Shown here piece by piece: positions 45,953 to 53,273 of a stretch of 64,000 nt of DNA (positions are counted from its first letter, which is position 1; every line of letters starts with the position of its first letter). The position numbers were made by a program, and so were the translations under genes. The notes under the pieces are model-generated. The model was not told the DNA's origin and searched no databases. It worked only from the letters and a program-made list of their open reading frames with translations. This stretch comes from JBPEWY01 sp965224095. GTDB taxonomy: Bacteria > Bacteroidota > Bacteroidia > Flavobacteriales > Flavobacteriaceae. The stretch is taken from contig OZ245039.1 in assembly GCA_965224095.1 (NCBI GenBank), forward strand, positions 1,054,001 to 1,118,000, written 5' to 3'.

Positions 45953-46852
45953 ATGAACAATATTAAACAAATATTCAGTATTAAAGACCTGGAAAACCTA
46001 TCAGGCATTAAGGCTCATACCATTAGAATATGGGAAAAGCGCTATAATCTTTTTTCGCCGGAGCGCACCGATACCAATATAAGAACCTATAGCCTTGAAA
46101 GCCTTCAAAAACTACTCAATATTACATTACTTTATAACAAAGGGTATAAAATATCAAAAATAGCAGCACTGCCCGAAGAAGAAATTCCCGTATTAGTAAA
46201 AGAGCTCGCTGCCGAAGATCATGTTAAAAATCAGTCGATCAATGCCTTTAAAATGGCCATGATGAATTTTGATCAACGCCTTTTCTTCAATACCTATAAT
46301 CAATTACTTAATAATTATCCTTTTCGGAAAATTTTTAACGATTACTTTATTCCCCTGCTCCATGAACTTGGGGTTTTGTGGCAAACCAATACTATAACAC
46401 CCGCACATGAGCACTTTATATCGAACCTGATAAAACAAAAACTGCTTATTAATATTGAAAAGCTTCAAACCCTGGAGCCACCAAATACCAATAAAGTATT
46501 TGTACTGTATCTTCCGGAAAATGAAATTCACGAAATAGGGTTGTTGTACCTTCAATACGAATTATCGCTTCACGGATATCAATGTATTTATTTGGGTCAA
46601 ACGGTTCCCCTAAAGAGTTTAAAAGACCTGTTGGCCTATTACGATAATTTAATATTCCTGTCGTATTTCACCATAGCGCCTTCACAAAACAAAGTGAACG
46701 ATTATATCGAAGATTTCGGTAAAGAAGTTGATCCGGATATGAAAAGCGAGCTCTGGCTGCTAGGAAAGCAGACGCAATTTATTGACCGCAAAACGCGTCC
46801 GAATAATATTTTAGTCTTTAGCGATATAGATCAGGTGGTAAAAAAGATCTAA
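45953..46852 (+). CDS. CarH-like MerR regulator with B12-binding domain
   Basis: A 299-residue protein. The MerR winged helix is at about 7-70 (SIKDLENLSGIKAHTIRIWEKRYNL). Residues 100-170 form the helical bundle with the W-x9-EH motif (W143, E153, H154), and about 180-295 form a Rossmann B12-binding domain with EIHEIG (191-196), whose His coordinates cobalt. This pairing defines CarH/LitR, repressors of carotenoid genes that are released when light breaks the adenosyl-cobalt bond. Start is ATG at 45953; a longer frame from TTG overlaps the -7 box. It sits 41 bp upstream of crtI. Confidence 0.88.
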   Translation: MNNIKQIFSIKDLENLSGIKAHTIRIWEKRYNLFSPERTDTNIRTYSLESLQKLLNITLLYNKGYKISKIAALPEEEIPVLVKELAAEDHVKNQSINAFKMAMMNFDQRLFFNTYNQLLNNYPFRKIFNDYFIPLLHELGVLWQTNTITPAHEHFISNLIKQKLLINIEKLQTLEPPNTNKVFVLYLPENEIHEIGLLYLQYELSLHGYQCIYLGQTVPLKSLKDLLAYYDNLIFLSYFTIAPSQNKVNDYIEDFGKEVDPDMKSELWLLGKQTQFIDRKTRPNNILVFSDIDQVVKKI

Positions 46853-46864
46853 AATTTGATTTTT

Positions 46865-46892
46865 GTTTAACTTTTTTATATATTTGTTAAAC
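46865..46892 (+). promoter_or_regulatory. crt operon promoter with inverted GTTTAAC operators
   Basis: The inverted pair GTTTAAC (46865-46871) and GTTAAAC (46886-46892) is centred 21 bp apart. The second half-site abuts the crtI ATG and overlaps the final G of the -7 box TATATTTG (46879-46886). A TTTG at 46855-46858 gives a -33 element with a 20 bp spacer. Confidence 0.5.
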
Positions 46893-48362
46893 ATGAATAT
46901 CATTATTATCATAGGATCGGGGTTTTCCTCACTTGCAGCCTCCTGTTATTTGGCTCAAGCCGGGTATAATGTTTCGGTTTTAGAAAAAAACAAAACCTTA
47001 GGAGGGCGCGCACGCCGATTTGTAAAGGGTGGTTTTTCGTTCGATATGGGGCCTACCTGGTATTGGATGCCAGATGTATTTGAACGTTTTTTTTCAGACT
47101 TTAACAAACATCCTTCCGACTACTATCGCATACACAAACTGAATCCTGCCTACAAGGTATTTTTTGAAAGAAACGATAGTATTACCATAGAAGATACCCT
47201 TGAGAAAATTTGCAAAACATTTGATTCAATAGAAACCGGAAGTTCGGAAAAGTTAAAAGGCTTTATTGCAAAGGCACAGAGCAATTACGATATAGCTATT
47301 AAAGACCTTGTTTACAGACCCGGAATTACCCCCTTAGAACTTATAAGCCTGGAAACCTTTAAAAAACTGGATCAATTTTTCAGTACGATCGAACGGGAAG
47401 TTAGAAAGGAATTTACAAACCAAAAACTTATTAGGCTGTTAGAGTTTCCGGTTCTTTTTCTGGGTGCCAAACCATCGGCTACTCCGGCTTTTTACAGTTT
47501 TATGAATTATGCGGATTTCGGATTGGGGACATGGCATCCGGAAAAGGGAATGTATTCGGTGGTGGAGGGTATTGTTTCTCTTGCCAAAGAGCTTGGAGTG
47601 CGCTTTAAAACACAATGTGAGGTAGAAAAAATTAATGTAACCAACAAGCAGGTAACCGGTGTTCGGGTAAACGGATCGGATATGAAAGCCAATGTAGTGC
47701 TAAGCGGGGCCGATTATCACCACACAGAAACCCTGTTAACTCCAAAATACCGTACTTATTCGGAAACCTACTGGAGTAAGAAGACCTTTGCTCCCTCGGC
47801 TTTGCTATTCTATGTAGGTTTTAGCCAATCTTTATCTGACGTCGCACATCACACCCTCTTTTTTGATGTCGATTTTGATGCGCACTCCGAGGCAATCTAC
47901 GATTCGTACAAATGGCCCGAAAACCCTTTATTTTATGCAAGTTTTCCTTCGAAAACCGATCAACATACGGCTCCTCCCGGCTGTGAAAGTGGTATTTTCC
48001 TGATACCTTTAGCTCCCGGGCTTCGCGATTCATCGGAAATACGTGAAATTTATTTCGATAAGATTATAGAACGCTTTGAAAGAATCACACAGCAGGAAAT
48101 TCGAACTTCTATTTTATTTAAGGAGTCTTATTGTATAAATAATTTTATCGACGATTACCATGCTTATAAAGGCAATGCATACGGCATGGCAAATACGTTA
48201 CTGCAAACTGCCTTCTTAAGGCCCCGATTAAAAAGCAAAAAACTTAACAACCTGTATTTTACCGGGCAACTTACTGTACCGGGGCCGGGAGTTCCTCCAT
48301 CACTGATTTCCGGAAAATTAGCGGCTCAACTCATTAAAAAACACAATCCCGTTCGGTTATGA
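46893..48362 (+). CDS. crtI: Phytoene desaturase
   Basis: A 489-residue flavoprotein. The N-terminal dinucleotide fold IIIIIGSGFSSLAASCYLAQAG (about 2-24) and GGRARRF mark the CrtI family, which converts phytoene to lycopene in four desaturations at the membrane. The C-terminus PGPGVPPSLISGKLAAQL is the conserved FAD-contact segment. The start at 46893 opens the FAD fold; a longer frame from TTG 46863 would begin upstream of the transcription start. First gene of the crtI-crtB-crtZ-cyclase operon, overlapping crtB by 4 bases. Confidence 0.95.
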   Translation: MNIIIIIGSGFSSLAASCYLAQAGYNVSVLEKNKTLGGRARRFVKGGFSFDMGPTWYWMPDVFERFFSDFNKHPSDYYRIHKLNPAYKVFFERNDSITIEDTLEKICKTFDSIETGSSEKLKGFIAKAQSNYDIAIKDLVYRPGITPLELISLETFKKLDQFFSTIEREVRKEFTNQKLIRLLEFPVLFLGAKPSATPAFYSFMNYADFGLGTWHPEKGMYSVVEGIVSLAKELGVRFKTQCEVEKINVTNKQVTGVRVNGSDMKANVVLSGADYHHTETLLTPKYRTYSETYWSKKTFAPSALLFYVGFSQSLSDVAHHTLFFDVDFDAHSEAIYDSYKWPENPLFYASFPSKTDQHTAPPGCESGIFLIPLAPGLRDSSEIREIYFDKIIERFERITQQEIRTSILFKESYCINNFIDDYHAYKGNAYGMANTLLQTAFLRPRLKSKKLNNLYFTGQLTVPGPGVPPSLISGKLAAQLIKKHNPVRL

Positions 48363-49201
48363 AATCTCTTTTCGATAACATATCACACCAGTGCAGTAAG
48401 CAGGTAACGCGTACCTACAGTACTTCTTTTTCAACAGCCACCAAAATGTTATCCTCATCTATCAGACAGGACATTTATAATATTTACGGATTTGTAAGGC
48501 TTGCCGATGAGATAGTCGATTCATTTCAAAATTACCCGCAAGAGGAATTGTTTGCCAATTTCGAGAAAGATTTGAAATATGCCCTCAATCATAAAATAAG
48601 TTTAAATCCAATACTCAATTCGTTCCAGGAAACGGTTCATAAATACAATATTGAGCGTGAATATATCGAAACCTTTATGACCAGTATGAAAATGGATCTC
48701 AGTAAATCTGTGTATGAATCTTATGAAGAGCTTAACGAATACATTTACGGTTCGGCCGATGTGGTTGGGTTAATGTGCTTAAAGGTCTTTGTAAAAGGCG
48801 ATCAAAAATTATTTACAACACTTAAAGGCCCGGCAATGGCCCTGGGTTCTGCATTTCAAAAAGTAAATTTCCTGAGAGACCTAAAAGCGGATTATGAAGG
48901 CCTTAACCGGGTATATTTTCCCGATATAGACCTTAAAAAACTTAATGAGGTTAATAAAACAGGGATCATCCGGGAAATAGAATCGGATTTTCAATACGGG
49001 TATACGGGAATTCGCAGGTTACCTAAAGAAGCCAAATTAGGAGTATATCTTGCCTATAAATACTATAGATCTCTGCTCAAGAAACTGAAAAAAACACCTT
49101 CTATGGAAATTATGAATGCGCGAATTCGAATCCCCAACCATAAAAAAATCAGGCTTCTGGCCGGTTCATATATAAAATATAAACTAAATTTAATAGCGTA
49201 A
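48359..49201 (+). CDS. crtB: Phytoene synthase
   Basis: A 280-residue squalene/phytoene synthase that condenses two geranylgeranyl diphosphates to phytoene. It shows both Asp-rich motifs: LADEIVDSF (about 53-60) and FLRDLKADYEGLNRVYFP (about 175). TYSTSFSTATKML is typical of the bacterial form. It overlaps crtI (ATGA) and ends at the base where crtZ begins. The substrate synthase crtE is not in the window. Confidence 0.95.
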   Translation: MKSLFDNISHQCSKQVTRTYSTSFSTATKMLSSSIRQDIYNIYGFVRLADEIVDSFQNYPQEELFANFEKDLKYALNHKISLNPILNSFQETVHKYNIEREYIETFMTSMKMDLSKSVYESYEELNEYIYGSADVVGLMCLKVFVKGDQKLFTTLKGPAMALGSAFQKVNFLRDLKADYEGLNRVYFPDIDLKKLNEVNKTGIIREIESDFQYGYTGIRRLPKEAKLGVYLAYKYYRSLLKKLKKTPSMEIMNARIRIPNHKKIRLLAGSYIKYKLNLIA

Positions 49202-49653
49202 TGCATCTTTTAGTCTGGATATCGATCTTTATAATAACCTTTTGCGTTATGGAATTTATGGCCTGGTTTACACATAAGTACATCATGCATGGGTTTTTAT
49301 GGCGGTTGCATAAAGACCACCATAAAAAGGATCATCACTTGTGGTTTGAGCGCAATGATACCTTTTTTATTTTCTATGCCGTAGTAAGCATGTCATTTAT
49401 TGCCGGTGCAGCTTACGGTTCTTTCCAGGCCGGTTATCCTATAGGGTTTGGTATTATGGCTTATGGTGCCACCTATTTTTTGGTTCACGATATTTTTATA
49501 CATCAACGCATCAAAATGTTCCGCAATGTAAACAACTGGTATGCACGAGGTATTCGGAGAGCGCATAAAATGCATCATAAACATCTGGAGAAAGAAGATG
49601 GTGAATGCTTTGGAATGCTGTTCGTTCCCTTTAAATACTTTAAAAGAAAATAA
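49201..49653 (+). CDS. crtZ: Beta-carotene hydroxylase
   Basis: A 150-residue membrane di-iron enzyme. Four His clusters are visible: HKYIMHG, HKDHHKKDHH, HDIFIHQ and HKMHHKHLE. This is the CrtZ pattern, which adds 3- and 3'-hydroxyls to beta-carotene to make zeaxanthin. It overlaps crtB by 1 base and shares its last base with the cyclase ATG, so translation of the operon is coupled throughout. Confidence 0.95.
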   Translation: MHLLVWISIFIITFCVMEFMAWFTHKYIMHGFLWRLHKDHHKKDHHLWFERNDTFFIFYAVVSMSFIAGAAYGSFQAGYPIGFGIMAYGATYFLVHDIFIHQRIKMFRNVNNWYARGIRRAHKMHHKHLEKEDGECFGMLFVPFKYFKRK

Positions 49654-50342
49654 TGGAGCGCTTATACCTTTGGCTTAATATCGGTTCTGTATGCCTTCCT
49701 TTTATTTTTAGTTTCCACCCTAAATTCAAGTTCTACAAAAAATGGAAAACATTCTTTCCCGCTTTATTTATTACAGCACTACTCTTTCTTATATGGGACA
49801 TCATTTTTACACGATACGGCATTTGGGGTTTTAACCAGCAATACCTGATAGGTATTACCATATTAGGGTTACCCCTCGAGGAATGGTTGTTTTTTATTTG
49901 CATACCATACGCCTGTATTTTTACACATTACGCATTGCTTTTTTACTTTCCCGAGCGATTTCTCAAACCTGTATTTACACGAAGAATTTCTTATTTTCTC
50001 ACCGCTCTTCTTATAGGTTTAGTACTGTTTAATACAACTAAATGGTATACCTCCGTTAACTTTTTGTACGCCGTTATAATCTTACAATTAGCTCTGCGTT
50101 ATACTCCGGAAATTCTCCAGGCTTTCTACTTATCTTTTTTAGTGATCCTCATCCCCTTTTTTATTGTTAACGGAGTGTTGACAGGAAGTGGTATTGAAAA
50201 CGAAATTGTTTGGTATGACCATCGTGAAAATCTGGGCATTCGAATTTTCACCATCCCAGTTGAAGATATTATTTATGCTTTTAGCCTGTTACTGAGCTGT
50301 TTGTTTTTTATGAAGTTATCAGAACGTAGATTAACGCAATAA
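49653..50342 (+). CDS. Lycopene cyclase (fused CrtYc/CrtYd type)
   Basis: A 229-residue membrane protein with six or seven helices. It holds two lycopene-cyclase-domain repeats, each with the Pro-x-Glu-acid motif: LPLEEWLFF (about 77) and IPVEDIIYA (about 198). Both halves are in one chain, as in the fused bacterial type. It turns lycopene into beta-carotene, the substrate of CrtZ. The operon order I-B-Z-cyclase predicts zeaxanthin as end product. Its end overlaps the convergent TlpA gene by 12 bp. Confidence 0.92.
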   Translation: MERLYLWLNIGSVCLPFIFSFHPKFKFYKKWKTFFPALFITALLFLIWDIIFTRYGIWGFNQQYLIGITILGLPLEEWLFFICIPYACIFTHYALLFYFPERFLKPVFTRRISYFLTALLIGLVLFNTTKWYTSVNFLYAVIILQLALRYTPEILQAFYLSFLVILIPFFIVNGVLTGSGIENEIVWYDHRENLGIRIFTIPVEDIIYAFSLLLSCLFFMKLSERRLTQ

Positions 50343-50891
50343 ACTATCTAGAAGTTGTTGAACATTGGCTGCATTCCAATTGGCCGATCCTGTTTTTTCT
50401 ATGAGAATTTTTCCGTCCTGACCTATTAAAAACGAAGTGGGAATCTGTGAAGCTGATAAAACTTCCGGAGGTTCTGAATAGCTGTTAAAAACGGGAAGCG
50501 TATATCCGTGTTTTTCCAGGAATTTTTTTACCGTTTCGCCCGATTCGTTGGTGACCAAAGCAAATTCCACCTTATTTTTATAAGCATTATATAATTTCTG
50601 GATAGACGGCATTTCCGCAATGCAGGGAGGGCACCAGGTTGCCCAAAAACTAACAAATACAACTTTGCCCTGCTTCTCGGAAAAGTTTAACTTTTTTTCA
50701 GCCTGTAAATCATATAAGGTCCAGTTATAATTGTCCAGATGGGTTTGGTTCTCACGGCTTGCAATGGCAGGGCTAAAAGCAAGCATTCTGTTAACCCATA
50801 CTTTAACGGAAGTTCCCAGGGGAGTAAAAAGGAGTAATCCCATAATTATCAGGAAAACAAGGTTTGATATTTTTACTGAAGAGCGTTTCAA
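50331..50891 (-). CDS. TlpA-like thioredoxin-fold protein
   Basis: A 186-residue periplasmic redoxin with an N-terminal membrane anchor (about 10-25). The thioredoxin domain (about 60-180) holds the active site WCPPC (C87, C90) and the cis-proline in SQIPTSF. TlpA/ResA-like proteins reduce disulfides in cytochrome maturation or other exported proteins. It lies 8 nt downstream of a related gene that lacks these cysteines, presumably in one transcript. Confidence 0.92.
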   Translation of the reverse strand: MKRSSVKISNLVFLIIMGLLLFTPLGTSVKVWVNRMLAFSPAIASRENQTHLDNYNWTLYDLQAEKKLNFSEKQGKVVFVSFWATWCPPCIAEMPSIQKLYNAYKNKVEFALVTNESGETVKKFLEKHGYTLPVFNSYSEPPEVLSASQIPTSFLIGQDGKILIEKTGSANWNAANVQQLLDSLLR

Positions 50892-50899
50892 AAATCAGG

Positions 50900-51460
50900 T
50901 TATTCCTCCAGGAGTTTATCGAGAAGTGTTCTTATTTTTTTAGTATTCCAATTGGCTATTCCTTCGTGAGCTACCACCAGGTTCCCAAATTTATCGACAA
51001 TATACGTTGCGGGAACTTTGTTTTCATCAAAGGGCATTGGATCTCCCACAATAAGATAGGTTACCGTAAAATCATATCCGCGCTGTTTCATAAATTTATC
51101 CACAGGCTCTTTTTCCTCATTGGTAATGATATAAAAATCAACCTTGTCGTGATAATCTTTATATAACCGCTGTATACTCTTTAGTTCTGCAATTGAAGGA
51201 ACTCTCCATGAAGCCCAGAAATTAACAAATACAACACGTCCTTTAGAACGGGTAAAATTAAAAACATTCCATTCTTCATCCTTTAGTCTCCAGCTATAAT
51301 CGGTTATTTTATGTTGTTGTTCGGAAGTAATAATATCAGGATCAAATGAAAAAATCCGATTCAAAAAGATTTTCGATTCTTTTCCCAAAGGAGTCACAAA
51401 AAAAGAAAGTACAAAAAGGATCAGAAGGATATTTACTACGGTTTTCTTTTTAATGTTCAT
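50900..51460 (-). CDS. TlpA-like protein without active-site cysteines
   Basis: A 186-residue protein collinear with its downstream neighbour: the same membrane anchor, the same PLG segment, then FVNFWASWRVPSIAELKSI where the partner reads FVSFWATWCPPCIAEMPSI. Both active-site cysteines (positions 86 and 89) are Arg and Ser, while the cis-proline (KVPATY) remains. The reading frame is intact. The fold should be kept but not thiol oxidoreductase activity. It may act as a scaffold or partner for the active copy, or be an early pseudo-enzyme; a tandem duplication is inferred. Confidence 0.87.
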   Translation of the reverse strand: MNIKKKTVVNILLILFVLSFFVTPLGKESKIFLNRIFSFDPDIITSEQQHKITDYSWRLKDEEWNVFNFTRSKGRVVFVNFWASWRVPSIAELKSIQRLYKDYHDKVDFYIITNEEKEPVDKFMKQRGYDFTVTYLIVGDPMPFDENKVPATYIVDKFGNLVVAHEGIANWNTKKIRTLLDKLLEE

Positions 51461-51528
51461 TTAAAAAAATTAAGAGCACAGTTTTATCAACTGTGCTCCA
51501 AATCTAACAATAAATAACCAAAAAATGA

Positions 51529-52410
51529 TTATCTCGAAACAGTTCCTGAAGGTAAGGAACTTAAATTTTGATTCATTGTTAAGGCCGTATGATCTGTTGC
51601 ATCGGCTGGAGTACCGTGAACAAGTGGTTTTAAAGTAAAGGGAGCCGAGCTGTTATCAGGACTTGGTTCTACAGAAATTACAATGGTACCTCCTTTCAAA
51701 CTGGTTGGAAAGGTAAGCGTTCCCGGAGCATTTTGGAGAAAATCTTCACCCGGATAGTCCGGTCCGTTACCCATAGCACCTTTAAAAGGAGAAGTGGCTG
51801 CATTGTCATCGGCTGCATCGGGATCGGTAAAGGTCCCGGTAGATACGGGTGTTCCATCGATAACCGCCCATCCTTCATATTTCCATCCTGCATCCAGCGC
51901 CGGTAAACTTAGCCCTACTGCGGCACTTCCGCTTGAGTTGTCCAGGAACCAAACACCACTGTCTTCATGAGTATTCCCTCCGTCGGTAGGAGTGGCCAAA
52001 ATATACACTCCCGAAGCGCTTGAAAAATCGCCTACGATCCCTGTGGTCACCGAAGCAGAATTACCTGAAAAATCACCTGCCAGTATCTTAGTGTCAGATG
52101 GGGCCGGACTCGGATCCGGAACTTCTTCAATAGAAAGCACAAATGTTGTTGCGGCATCCAAATCTGCTTTATTAATTGTAAAGGAGGTTGCCGATAAATT
52201 CCCAGAATCGTCCACAGAGAATGTTCCGGTCGAAACCGGGCTTCCATTAACTATAACCCAGCCTTCATATAGAAAATCAGGGCCTAGATTTTCCAGTCCG
52301 TTAAGATTTAAAGTAAGGTTTGCTGTTCGAGGGGTGTTGTCGTCATCACTGCTACAGGATGTCGCTATAAAGCCTAGAGCTAACATCCCAAAAAACATTT
52401 TTTTAATCAT
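51529..52410 (-). CDS. Lipoprotein with two anti-sigma-K-like repeats
   Basis: A 293-residue lipoprotein: signal then ATSC (C19) and an SSDDDN start. Two copies of a sequence unit occur: YEGWVIVNGSPVSTGTFSVDD (48-68) and YEGWAVIDGTPVSTGTFTDPD (178-198). The GW-V-DG-PVS-GTF pattern resembles the C-terminal, extracytoplasmic domain of RskA-type anti-sigma factors, but there is no cytoplasmic anti-sigma part and no membrane helix. Its role is unknown; a surface or periplasmic location is predicted. It lies alone, with a Crp/Fnr gene upstream. Confidence 0.83.
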   Translation of the reverse strand: MIKKMFFGMLALGFIATSCSSDDDNTPRTANLTLNLNGLENLGPDFLYEGWVIVNGSPVSTGTFSVDDSGNLSATSFTINKADLDAATTFVLSIEEVPDPSPAPSDTKILAGDFSGNSASVTTGIVGDFSSASGVYILATPTDGGNTHEDSGVWFLDNSSGSAAVGLSLPALDAGWKYEGWAVIDGTPVSTGTFTDPDAADDNAATSPFKGAMGNGPDYPGEDFLQNAPGTLTFPTSLKGGTIVISVEPSPDNSSAPFTLKPLVHGTPADATDHTALTMNQNLSSLPSGTVSR

Positions 52411-52484
52411 TGCATTTTGGTTTTAATTATATAATGAACCAAAATTAAACCGGATTAAACTGTTAAAATGTAAGCTGGCTTACA

Positions 52485-53153
52485 CTATGCGATATTTTTT
52501 AAACGAATACGCTTCCTGTCAAAATCAATAACATTCTGCTCTTTCAATTCATTTAAAAGATTATTTAGTGTGGGACGGGAAGTTCCAATAAGCGATGCGA
52601 TATCTTTTTGAGTATAGGGATGAACTATAATCATATTTCCTGTTTCCGGACAACAATGTCCGTACTCATCGGAAAGTTCTTTTAAAAACTCAAGTAAACG
52701 GGTTTTTGTATCCTTGAAAAGTAGCAACTGAAGTCTTCTTTCCAGTTTTTTAAAGCGATAGCCTAAAAACTTGTAGAATCGTATGCTAAAGGTTTTATCG
52801 TTTTTAAGAAGGTCTTCTATAACGTTCGAAGAAACCGGGCAAACACAGGTTTCTCTGTCAACCGACTGAGCAAACTCCCTTCTTTTTTCTTCTCCCAGAA
52901 CCGCTTTCTCCCCAAAAATATCTCCCTTGGCGAGAATAGCTTTAATCATTTCTTCACCTGCCTCAGTATAATACCCGATTTTAACCTTTCCCCTTTCTAT
53001 TAAATATATATTGTTAGCAGCGTCTTCCTCAAAGTAGATATAATCACTCTTATTGTAATTATAAAATGAATGATTTTCCTTATAAGCTGCAAATTTATGT
53101 GGGCATAGTAATCTGAAAAGGTCCACACCTTCAAAATACCATAACGAATTCAT
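52485..53153 (-). CDS. Crp/Fnr family transcription regulator
   Basis: A 222-residue regulator: cyclic-nucleotide-type sensor domain (about 20-145, IYLIERGKVKIGYY, GDIFGEKAVLGE), a long dimer helix, and a C-terminal winged helix (about 175-220) with TQKDIASLIGTSRPTLNNLLNELK as the recognition part. The cAMP-binding Arg-Ser pair of CRP is not present. Five Cys occur, three of them in Cys-Pro dipeptides (C17, C105, C168), a heme-regulatory-motif look. The 4Fe-4S spacing of FNR is absent. Targets unknown; the lipoprotein gene downstream or aconitase upstream are candidates. Confidence 0.88.
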   Translation of the reverse strand: MNSLWYFEGVDLFRLLCPHKFAAYKENHSFYNYNKSDYIYFEEDAANNIYLIERGKVKIGYYTEAGEEMIKAILAKGDIFGEKAVLGEEKRREFAQSVDRETCVCPVSSNVIEDLLKNDKTFSIRFYKFLGYRFKKLERRLQLLLFKDTKTRLLEFLKELSDEYGHCCPETGNMIIVHPYTQKDIASLIGTSRPTLNNLLNELKEQNVIDFDRKRIRLKNIA

Positions 53154-53224
53154 TGCTTTTTTTCTTGGTTATACGTTAGATGTATAAGCAAGTCGGTTTA
53201 CAATTTAATTCCTTACAAATAACA

Positions 53225-53251
53225 AACAAAAAATCCCAGCAAGCCGGGATT
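53225..53251 (-). terminator. Aconitase terminator
   Basis: AATCCC-GC and GC-GGGATT pair with one mismatch around AA; on the minus strand a T-rich tail follows. It lies 23 nt after the aconitase stop. Confidence 0.75.
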
Positions 53252-53273
53252 AATCATACTTTATATTAAGGTG

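Noticed and set aside
51529..52410. Pseudogene status because of its repeats
   Set aside because: The frame is intact, has a clean lipobox and reads as two well-kept units.
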